Shown: piece after piece, positions 20,866 to 30,650 of the stretch
How positions within the stretch are numbered: position 1 is the first letter of the stretch
Layout of the letters: each line of letters opens with the position of its first letter
Assembly: GCA_008931825.1 (NCBI GenBank)
Contig: QXVZ01009729.1
Location: 1 to 41,181 of the forward strand
Length of the DNA stretch: 41,181 nucleotides
Origin: Phallusia fumigata
Lineage: Eukaryota > Chordata > Ascidiacea > Phlebobranchia > Ascidiidae
Reading direction: 5' to 3'
The notes under the pieces: generated by a model
Told to the model about the DNA's origin: nothing
What the model saw: only the letters and a program-made list of their open reading frames with translations
Database searches by the model: none
Translations under genes and position numbers: made by a program

Positions 20866-23723
20866 ATGAAAATTGCCGGGTTTGTAATCTTATTCATTGT
20901 GCAACTTGTTGGGGGAGAAACGTGGCATACTTTTCAAGGATACGAATATCTCATTGTTTACCCGACAGTTGTTACATCGTATGGAGAAGCCAAAGCCAAG
21001 TGTACGGAAAAAAGTGCTATCGTGGCAAATGTTAAAACAACTGATCTTCACAACTTTCTGGTTGAAAGAATTAAAACATTGACAGGTTAGCGTTTTTTTA
21101 GTAATTTTCACAACAACTTTCAGTGCAACCATTTTGATAATTTTAAACCGCATACTATTTATTCTGTCCAGTTGTGTTGTTCTTTAATCCGCCAACCACC
21201 ATTTACATGTTACCTATGGCTTATAAACACTAATCAAAAGCCAAAAAAACACCAGTAATTGTTTTGTTACAACATCTAGCAACCTATGAGATTAAGAATT
21301 GAGTTGTACACGATATTTAAACCAAAACATAGCCGCCTTGCTACGAATGTGTATTCCTCGTGAGTTTATGTAAGTTATGATATTTACTGGTAACAAGCGT
21401 AAAAAAATTCATTCCCAAACCAGTGATAAATACTCACCAGGAAGGAACTTTAATTGGTAAAAAGTAAATTTTTAGCTTTATTTGCGATTTCCAAACCTCA
21501 ATGTCGCACATGACGAAATACGAGCAAAATTTTAACTTGTAGTTTGTTTTTGTTTATCTTTTTGTCTCGTGAAACAGCGACCTAATGCACTACAGAAAGA
21601 CAAATGTAGGAATGTAACGATAATCATGAGGTTTCGCAGATTTGTTGATTGCGTCACAATTATTTCAAATCTACTTTTGCACAGTTGTTAAAAATTCAAT
21701 GTCGTTAAACTCATCGCGAATGCTTTACAATTATTTACAAAGCTAAATAATAAGTTTCGCGTCTTTGCAGCAGATATATTTATCACACACAAATAATTTT
21801 GCAGGCATTTCTTACTCATTCTACATCGGAGCAAGAAGAAGACAACATGGCGAGTTCAAATGGACAGATGGGACAAATCTTACTGATGCACAGACACAGT
21901 GGGCAGCTGGAGAACCAAATAACATGGGGGGAAAGGAGAATTGTGTGACAATGAGATGGCGGTTAAAATTTGGGGGTTACAAGTGGTTGGATATCCCCTG
22001 TTCAGTTACTTCAAAATACATTTGTCAAAAGATTATTCCGGGTATGTGTAAGCTTCAGTACAAATACTTAATATTGAACACCGAAGGTCAATAGTGTGCT
22101 TATCAAGCTCCAATTTTTACACATTATGTTAAAAGGTCGTATTTATAATCCGCGAAGTTAGCGGATTCGGTGACAAGTATAAAAACTTCCGTGCTGTCAC
22201 CTCTGTTTTAGTGACTACAACAACCACTACTACCACGACGACAACTACAACTACAGCTGTAAAAACTTCAAGTTTAACATTACCTACTACAAGAACGTCA
22301 AGCACTTTTTCTACAACACACATTTCGACAACCAAGCATCAACTAAGTCATAAAAATTATTTTGTATTATGATTGTTAGTTGTATTTTTGAACATTTTTA
22401 TAATTTAGCAGAAACGTCCGGATTAACAGTCAGAAATTATAACACCACTGTACAAGGTCAGCCAGGAATTACAAATTCTTCATTACAGACGAAAAGCCTG
22501 TTACGTATGTTCCAGGATTACAAAATTTTATTACTATCCACCAACTGCATGTTAAATTGTTTTTGGTAAAATTGTTACAGTTTTATAATATGACTACTTA
22601 ATGTGTATCAACAGAAACATCTGGATTTACAGACAGCATTTATAATACCACAGTACAAGACCAACCAGGTACGAACACAGATATTCATATGAGCAACACA
22701 AGATGACGTGGCCTAACATTGTAATGCCACCATTTAAACTGTTGTGTTCAAAATCACGCATCTATTTTAACGGTAGACGTAAATGCACAACTATAAGTTT
22801 CTTTTAGTTTAAAAGGTGAATTAGTGAAATAGCAACAATTATGCGTCAAGTAACATTGCAACTAAATATTGAAGAAATTAAGTATTTCGATACTATAACT
22901 CGTCAGTGAGCCAAGCGAACTAAAACTATGTCACTGGGCAACTTTAAAACCTTAAAAACTGCTTGTAGATGGGGAAAGTGGTTTATTACTAACTTAGTAG
23001 CTGTGATTCCATCTGTTGCTGGATGCGTCATCGTGGTTGCGTCTGTGACAGCAATATTTCTCATCTGTCGCAAACGTGCAAGGTAACTTACGTGGTTTGG
23101 CAATAGTTTATCGTCTCTATGCATTGAGATCGTTTTATTTGCAAATTTCAGATCCAAAGCGAAGACAAAAGCCCCAGAAAACGAATATGCAGAAATTGGT
23201 GAGAAATTAACCTAAGTAGACATTTTGTTGGTCCTGCATGAACTCTGCATCGTAATTGTACTATTAGTACACATTTTCCACGCCAAAAGTGGTACGTAAC
23301 TGAATCAATAAATTTAAAACATGCATGTGTTTTAAAGATGAAACAAGGAACACCCATCAAGTTGTTTTCACCCAGAATCCAACACAAACAGGAAACACTT
23401 TTGACAGGCCAGGAAATGTTGTTACCACAACAGAAGACCAAACACCATCACATGCATATGGCTCGGTCTACAACGAAGCCTACAGTGGCATTCCAAATTC
23501 GATGGAAGTAGCAATGTATGCTTCTGCAGATAATAACCACATTTCGCAGAAGTACGAAAACCGTGAGGCAACAAATGAACGCAAAAAAACCGTAAAGCAC
23601 AACAACCATGAAATGTACGCTGTGAATGTCAAGTATGAGCAGCAAAACAGGAACAGCCAGTCTAAGCTTGATGAAAGTTCGGGGGATGTGTACGCTGTCG
23701 TGGATAAAAAGAACAAGAAATGA
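20866..23723 (+). CDS. gene D: membrane C-type lectin receptor, full tyrosine tail, relocated splice sites
   Basis: Exons: 20866-21085, 21805-22041, (Thr-rich 22212 to about 22348), 22412-22504, 22615-22668, 22998-23082, 23152-23198 and 23338-23723. Skipping the Thr-rich exon gives 373 residues. Signal peptide MKIAGFVILFIVQLVGG; CTLD with EPNNMGGKENC and WLDIPC; stalk with TSG...YNTTVQ repeats. The family donor of the Thr-rich exon (AGTG|GTAAAA) has become AGTCATAAAA, so that exon is probably skipped, which the phase allows. At the membrane exon the old acceptor (before 22969) leads to an in-frame TAG. A new one, CTAACTTAG before 22998, restores VAVIPSVAGCVIVVASV in phase. Tail: NEYAEI, AYGSVYNEAYSGI, AMYASAD, EMYAVNV and DVYAVVDKK. 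Confidence 0.8.
22212..22348 (+). pseudogene. gene D Thr-rich stalk exon with destroyed donor
   Basis: It encodes VTTTTTTTTTTT-like mucin sequence after acceptor TTTTAG and matches the stalk exons of A, B, F and G. The G|GT donor is replaced by C-AT at 22349-22351. Read-through would hit a stop near 22,370. Confidence 0.7.
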
Positions 23724-24600
23724 AACTTGCAGATTAATTTACAACTTGGGAAAGAGTGAACCGAACGGACATCTCGTTTTACGCGTTTACTGGTAACATA
23801 TGTATTTAAAAACCTGTCATCCATTGCTCTGCACACAAAAGTGTGTTATGTAGGCACTGGTCAACATTCAAAATGGACAAGAAGACAAAAGTTGGGATTA
23901 CTTTCCTACCTCGTTTTAGTATTTACTGCTTCACGGACAATCTGCGTCACTTATTGATCAAAAAGACTCGGGAGAAAATATATTAGTTACTTACAGACTA
24001 TGTTTAGCGGTGTTCGAAACTTGACTCATGTGTGTTGTACAATCATCAGTAACTACATAGTGCTTTGCCATAGACAACAACCGATATGACAAAACATGCA
24101 TTCCATGTTGGAAGTTCGTCGTGTCCTTTTAACCCTGCTACGTGGTGGTGTTACGTAGCGTTTCTTTCTTTGTTATATCTGTAGTCATACAGGCGGATGT
24201 TGAATGAGATCAGAATGGACAAATGTGTGCGCAAAAATTCGCAGCGAATTATTACAAAACTTTCATTTTGAAAAATTGCACATTCATTATAATTTTATTT
24301 TATTAATGCGACACGAATAGAGTGTTTACCAGCATAAGCATGTCAATTGTATTAGCTCGAAGGAATATTTACCGATTTACCGAGATATATACAGCTACCG
24401 AAGGGCTTATACTTGCTCTAAACCATTTTTTCAAGTTTTTTTGTTTAGCGCCACCCTTTCACTGAGGCTTATAAATCGCAGCAACCATAGCTTCTTATAT
24501 GGCAATTACAATAAAAACACTAGATACTGCAGTACATACATTAGGTACAGTCAGTTTATTTTGCAAGCACTATACCTGGTAATAATTTACTTGATGAAAA
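23724..24600 (+). other. D-E intergenic region, similar to the B downstream flank
   Basis: Matches 14,286-15,190. It contains the downstream repeat near 24,115 in shortened form. No coding frame was supported. Confidence 0.45.
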
Positions 24601-24625
24601 TACAATTCTAGTAATCTCAACTCAA

Positions 24626-24817
24626 TTAGTAAATAAACAATTTTAGGTGACCAACGCAATGTGCTGTCAAGCTGTTCAGAAATGTTTTAGGGATTGGTTT
24701 GTATTTCAGGTTGCAAGCGAATAAGAAACGATAGCCTTGTTTGCCCAATGGTCCTGCCGTATTATAGAATTCCATTGGCGCTAAAACTGGTACAATAAGA
24801 ACTGCAACAAGAACCAT
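24626..24817 (-). other. short open frame with hydrophobic start, unidentified
   Basis: A 63-codon minus-strand frame starts MVLVAVLIVPVLAP, which would suit a signal peptide, followed by an ordinary-looking sequence with two cysteines. It has no recognised homology, no visible exon partners and no second copy in the left-hand duplicate. It may be chance. Confidence 0.2.
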
Positions 24818-24936
24818 AAAGAATGGAAAATATGCAAGTAATCAAAAGAAAAGAAGAACCCGCCTCATGACACACACATACATACATCTCTTTAGTGTCT
24901 TTAATTTACCTCTGCATCATATATCAACCACCAAGA

Positions 24937-25172
24937 TCATTTATAATTACCAACGTCGACTGTATCAATATACTTCATGTTAGGATTCAATGTCAGATGA
25001 GACAACTCATATTGCTGTAGGTGTAATATGGATTGGAGAAAGCGTGCAAGAAGAATACAATGTCCCTTCAGTTGCTGTTTACGTACTGGTAAATCTTGAA
25101 ACTGGTAGACATTCTTTTGCAAGTTATTGTCAGTAACAACTTGTGTAACGTAATACATAACGAACACACTGT
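24937..25172 (-). other. possible terminal exon of an unidentified minus-strand gene
   Basis: A minus-strand frame is open for 76 codons from its ATG to TGA at 24,937 and could extend upstream to an AG near 25,172. It reads VMYYVTQVVTDN, GHCILLARFLQS and so on, and is not of low complexity. The left-hand duplicate (861-1,010) preserves the same amino acid sequence in part but is interrupted by TAA. I do not recognise the family. It could be a terminal exon or the relic of one. Confidence 0.3.
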
Positions 25173-25648
25173 CTTCGAATTAGTAAATGCAAGTGGTACG
25201 TAAGCATGTAGCTTGGTACTTCAAAATAGAGTCCCGAAAATGCTTTACACAATTACCAACCTCAGGTAAAGAGTCAACCGGTGTTACGAATGACGGAAAA
25301 CTACACAATGAGTGTATGACTAAATTTATACACGATAAAATTCAGGCGGAATAATTAAGTGCTAAACACCGCAAACAATCAAAAAGGTTAAGGATCTAAT
25401 TACGCTGTGATGATACAGTTCGTTTATTGTTCACTTATAAATGACCCAACCCGAGAGAAGGCAGGAAGCTCGATGGCGGTCTCATGATGCGCATATTGCA
25501 TTTAGGGTATCTCGCCTACTGAGAACGAAAATCAAAATTCAAAACAAACCAATGCAAAGCAACAGGGTATTAACGTCATAACTGATCGCCAGCATGGTAT
25601 ATGTATGAAAAAAAGCTGGGAACACTAAATTACCAGACTATTTCTTTG

Positions 25649-27919
25649 TTATACGTTTTGTTTGAGGGAATTTGTTACAAACCTTTTCAAAATTTGACTA
25701 TTAACTAGACTTTTACTAAATTTGAACTCAAGTTCACTTAAATGTTTGTCATTTGTTCTTTTGATGTACAAGAGCATCGATATATCCGTACCTTTGTCGC
25801 AATCGATGCTATGATTAGACGTTTTGGTCCACGTCTTATTCTTAACAACCATTGCGTACATAGCTTGGCCAGGCAGATTTTCGTTGTTGTGATTTTGTTG
25901 ACCTTCTGCCCTTTTGGTGTTAATTACCATTCTGCTAACAACTGCGATGGCGTACGTCGCTGTTTCTTCCTGTTTTTCAATGCAGCCGTAAGCCTTGTTG
26001 TAAACGAAACTATAGGCTTATTTAACTTGGCCTTGTTGTCTGTTGGAAACATCCACTGTCTCGGCAAAACTGTATTCTATTCGTGCCGGATTTTCGTCGA
26101 CAGCAAGATGACGGTTGTTTCCGATTTTATCTTTAGAACAAAGTATGAGTTTGTGGAAACCATATGAACCTGATGTGCATTGATCCGAGGAAGAGTTTGG
26201 TGTAAAATATGCAGGTTACAAACGGTTTTGATACGAAATTATAATGATTTGATAATTCTAATGATTTGATGTGCAAGTACAGACGGTAAGGACGAGGGTT
26301 CACAAACTCTAATATAATGTTAATTCTCACCGATTTGTGCATACTCGTTCTCTTCGGCTTTTGTTTGTGCCTTGGATCTGAAATTAATTAAAGACAAGAA
26401 TAGAAACCACAGACAATGATCGATGACCGAACCACTTTAGTTACCTTTTGCGTCTGCGATATATTAAGAATATGGCCACTAGTATCAAAACCACGACGAC
26501 GCATCCAATGATGAATGAAATCAAGGCTATTGGCGTTGGGCTGCTTCCTTGCTCTGTAAATGGGACCCGCACTAGAATTTGGTCTACTACTAATACAAGC
26601 GTCTTCAGCCCGCACATGTACAATATTGTTTGTAAATTATTTCGATTTTGGATGTTTCACTTTTTATTTGATATTTTTGGTAACTAAAGTGTTAGTTTTT
26701 ACTTTTTGCTAATTCGTTACACATGGATGGTATAAAACATATTGAAACACCTAATTGGTTTGGAATACTTGTTTTTGTCGGATTACATTAAAACGTGGGC
26801 GAATTACAATTTAGGCTAAAATATAACGTCATCTCACATTGCATTTGCAAAGATGCTTGTTAAATGCGGTATTATAACGGACTTGCCTGATGAGCTCGTG
26901 GTGTGTAATAATGGATAGGACTTTTGACAACAGTGGTTGTCGTAGAAGATGTGGTGGTGATGGTGGGTGTGGTGGGTTTGGTGGTAGTGGTGGTGGGTGT
27001 TGTGGTGATTGTTGTTGTGGTGGTGGGAGGTTTAGTGGGGGTGGTGATACAACACAAGAAAAAACAACCCCTCAAAACCAATTTCGCTTCAGCGACTGCA
27101 TTTACATTTTTTATGTATTTGAAAATAACAGGTGTTTGGATTTGATCATATCATAAATTACAAAACTTACCTGCCATAATTTTTGACACATGTAATTTAA
27201 ATGTTTTGGGCATGGCATATCGAACCATTTATAACCTATATAAAATACCCTGTACCGTCCCTTTGTCACACAATCCACCTGTTATTCGGTTTTCCTTCTC
27301 TGCATCGTGTTTCTGTATCATCGACATTTGCAAACGTTTTTGTGGTTTTTGTGGTTCCTCCTTGCACCGATGTAGAATTAGTAGAGTTCAGCTGTGAAAG
27401 ATGTATCAAGTCACACTACCAAACTACTAACGCATATCAAAGACTTTTAACAAGTTAGAACAGCTTCGACGCAAACAATAACCCTTTTTGTACTACCAGC
27501 TTTAAGGTCAAGCAAAGTTATTCTAAACCTCGTAATTATGACGGTAACAAAGCAGATTATTGCTAAAGAAACAGAATCGTTCGCAAACCTATGTCATTGC
27601 TACGTTTAAATTGTAACTTGCCAAAAAATACTTCATTATAAGCGACAAAATAAACTTCCTTTGTCAGATCTTTCAAACGTGTCATAAAATTCAGATCTTT
27701 GTATATATATTAGATGAACCCACCTTTTAAACGTCCAATCTTTCCAACTAAAAAGTTCTGCAGATCTGTTGTTTTAACATTTGCTATTGTGGCGTTACTT
27801 ACAGCACATCCGGCTTCAGCTGGAGCGTATTTATAGACAGTCGAGTGCACAATGAGATATTCATATCATTGGTGTGCAAACCGGATTTGAGCATGCACAA
27901 GTCGAGCAACAGTTTTCAT
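25649..27919 (-). pseudogene. gene E: inverted C-type lectin-like gene, decayed 5' half, preserved 3' exons
   Basis: Minus-strand segments, in transcription order: exon 1 27919-27724 (starts MKTVARLVHAQ, has TGA before YEYLIVHS, then NATIANVKTTDLQNFLVGKI, donor AAAAG|GTGGG); CTLD remnant 27391 to about 27270 (frame-broken, QWTDG codons deleted, end lost); Thr/Pro-rich stalk about 27060-26890; membrane exon 26553-26445 (IALISFIIGCVVVVLILVAIFL, then YRRRKR); juxtamembrane 26377-26331 (NEYAQI); tail from 26130. The tail meets TAA at 26020-26018, immediately before AYSFVYNKAYG, the position of AYGSVYNEAYSG in the other genes. The frame stays open behind the stop to 25,649, with ATYAIAVV and AMYAMVV. 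The membrane and juxtamembrane exons keep perfect phases and splice sites. Exon 1 is closest to C. Confidence 0.7.
26890..27060 (-). pseudogene. gene E Thr/Pro-rich stalk segment
   Basis: Minus-strand codons give TTTTTTKPTTPTITTTSSTTTT-type mucin sequence, richer in Pro than the stalks of the plus-strand genes. No acceptor in the usual place was found. At the far end CATCAG|GCAAGT could be a GC-type donor, but its phase does not match the membrane exon. Confidence 0.5.
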
Positions 27920-28049
27920 TGTTTAAATATGATGCCCTTTTCTGCGTTTGAACGACGGTTACTATTTCTGAAGACACATATCAATTATAAACATTCCTAG
28001 AGAAACGAATAAATCTTTTACTATTTTTTTTTCAATTTGCGACCAAAGC

Positions 28050-28730
28050 ATGGAGTGCAACATTTTAACTCCACACGTGGACCGCCTGTTCACGCCCGGG
28101 CAAATCGCCTACCACCAGAAACGATAAAGATTTCTATTACTTGAACCAGAATTTCAGCTATTACTTGGTTTGGGAATTATTCGGCGGTCTTCCAGTCCAT
28201 GGTCATCGTCCTTACACATGGTACCCAAAGCGTCCGGAGGTTGGAGGCCTTGTGGAGACTACAGGCACTTGAATGCGGTAGCTGAGGCGGATGGATATTC
28301 ACTTCCGCATGTTCAAGATTTCTCCGCGCACTTGACCGGTGCCACGTTTTTTTCAAAATAGGCTTGGTTTGTGGTCAAAAAGTGGACTACTCGCAACCTG
28401 TGGCAAAAACTGCTTTAATTGTAGACGCGTCACAAGCAGCCGTCGGAGCAGTTTTGGAACAACGCGTTAACAATCGGTTGAAACCTTTGGCGTTTTAAAT
28501 AAACCCCTGCATCCAGCAGAACTGAATTACAGCACCTTTGACCGCGAACTGCTGGTAATGTATTTAGCTTGGAGGAAGGACTTTCACCATATACACTGAT
28601 CATAAACCACTAATATTCGCACTGAGCAAAGCTAGATCTCTGGTCAAGACGTCAGCAGCGTCATCTCTCGTACAGTTAGGAATTTCCCCATTCATGCTTG
28701 ATTAAGCTTCACCGAACCGTACGAACGTCA
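28050..28730 (+). mobile_element. Ty3/gypsy-type retrotransposon fragment, right copy (RT / RNase H)
   Basis: Encodes GIIRRSSSPWSS, HMVPKASGGWRPCGDYR, YSLPHVQDFSAHLTGATFFSK, and after a deletion ALIVDASQAAVGAVLEQ, LNYSTFDRELL and TDHKPLIFALSKARSL. These are reverse transcriptase and RNase H segments of the Ty3/gypsy class. The catalytic core and connection region are missing. The flanks on both sides match those of the fragment at 1,905-2,540, so insertion preceded the segmental duplication. Each copy has since lost different parts. Confidence 0.85.
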
Positions 28731-30650
28731 CGCGCTTTTTTTGCAACGTGATTTCTCGCTTATTTCTCGCTTGCAATTATTCTAATTTCAACTCGTACGA
28801 ATACAGCTCCATTTTTAGATCATTTACTGGCCCTTCATCAGTTTCATCAACAACAACAAATGGTAGTGGAAAAGAGTGTCCTTGGTATTCAATTGCCAGG
28901 TTATCTAAACCACACACTGCAATTACTGCTGCGAGAATAGGATACCAATTTAAAATTGGTTGAAGCCAACTTTGGATGTCCTTTTCAAAGTCATGTCGAC
29001 AAAAAAGTTATTCGGACAAAGGCATTACCTGTGCAGCAGTAAATATTTAGAAAAGCAAATGATCCAATTTTTTGATAAACTAGTTGAACTTACAGATTGT
29101 ATTTCGTATATGTCGGAATGTTTTCAGCTCGCTGCGCTGGCGGCTGATTAGTAGCAATGCAGCATCAGTACAAAGTGATTCCAACACCGCTTCCCCAGGC
29201 AGGACACGTTCTGACGTCATGTCGCAATGCACTCCGCAAACTCGCGGCGCCGCTAATTGATTGCCACGTGGTTCTCGTTGTACAGCGTGCAAAGTTGCTG
29301 AACTGAAAGATTGATTCTTTGTTATTTAGGACCTTGTTTATGATGCACATTTGTATTTCTTTAAATGGTAAATCTGTGTTTCACTTAATATCAATTATAA
29401 TTTAACGACCACTATAAGACAATTCTTTTAAGTCAGTTATAAAAACAACAAATCCTTCACCTGCATTGAAAAGGATTTCGAGGAAGGCCTGTTCAGCGGT
29501 GGTAGTTTTATTTTCAGCCAAAAGTATTCTTAGAATGCTATAATCACAGAGAAGTGAACTTTTGTTCTTTACTCTAAAATTCGAGTAGATAGCTCGACCT
29601 TGTTCTTCCAACGCGTGGAACAACCTAGACGTTGTAACTTCCTCAATGTACATCATGAACAAATTGTCCCGAATAAAGTGTAACTTCCTAAACAACTTCA
29701 CCCAGTTTTGAGATACATTGCCACAGTTTTGAGAACATTGCCAGTCAAACCCGCATTTGACATGTCACCTCAAGGTGATAACTCAGTTGACTGCAGCTTT
29801 AAAAGCGCATACACACTGTTAACACAGGGGAGACATCTAACGAACATTACGATTAAATTCATTCAAATTTTTCTCTTTTAGGCAAAAAACACAGTAAAAA
29901 ACAACAAACCACCTAATAATCGTTGTTGGAAAAACCCACCATGTGTGGTTCTTATTATGATGAGTCATGTTATAGGTGATGTGCAATCCAGTTAATAGAA
30001 AAACGAAAACAATAACTGCTCAGCGGACTTAGAGCGACAATAAACAAAAAGGGTTTGGTGACAGTTTTGTCTTCAAAGTTGTTCATTGCTTTCATGACCG
30101 ACATATAAGATCCACATATAAGACCCTTATATGCAAAAATTTGTGGTTATACAAGGTAAGTACATAAATGAATCCAAGGTTTTGAAACGAAAGGAAGAAT
30201 TCGGTTTCCGATTTATTTTTTGTTCCTTTTCCTAACGCTTTTTCGTATCATTGTGTAAAACGGATACTAATTATTAGCATGTTTGCATACCAATTGAAAA
30301 AAAACCATTCTCACAGGCAGCGACTGAGAAGACAACGCATGCATCCGTGGTTGTATTAGGAAAGCATGAATCAGGGCGCAAATTTAATCGTGACGTCAGC
30401 CTCCTTGTATCTGTTACACAGAGTTGGTGAGACTAATGGCATGTTGCTCAGCCAACTAATGTTTGTAGGATTACAGATACATGTGTGCGTACCTATAGAA
30501 ACGAGTATACAATATTGTAGCAAGTCTGAATTTACTTAGACGTAGTTAGAGTTGAGCGGGATTTGTTTTCATTCGGATCAGATGCATAACAGAATTGCTT
30601 GTAGGTCAACAAACAGTTAAATTAGGATCGTTGTTTCAGCTGAAGCCAAA
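28731..30650 (+). other. E-F spacer with family upstream modules
   Basis: No gene is seen. The distal module is at 29,100-29,275 with CTGACGTCATG. A ggggagacatctaacga motif is at about 29,828. The proximal block is at 30,338-30,425. The overall order matches 2,541-4,228 before gene A. Confidence 0.5.
30338..30425 (+). promoter_or_regulatory. proximal upstream block of gene F
   Basis: This is the family block with CGTGACGTCAGC, ending about 226 bp before the ATG. It is shorter than in other copies because the middle (caatcctattgtgaagtc) is missing. Confidence 0.4.

Noticed and set aside
23338..23723. Calling the tails true ITIM or ITAM
   Set aside because: YxxV/I motifs exist, but the residue two before Tyr and the spacing do not meet the standard patterns. 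Only 'tyrosine-motif tail' is supported.
25742..26167. 141-codon plus-strand frame
   Set aside because: It is the antisense of the gene E tail exon, whose sense strand matches the family motifs and splice phases.
26924..27145. Val/Gly-rich open frames over Thr-rich exons (also 22129-22335 and 37142-37327 on the minus strand)
   Set aside because: They are the opposite strand of ACN-repeat stalk exons. The repetition keeps several frames open by itself.
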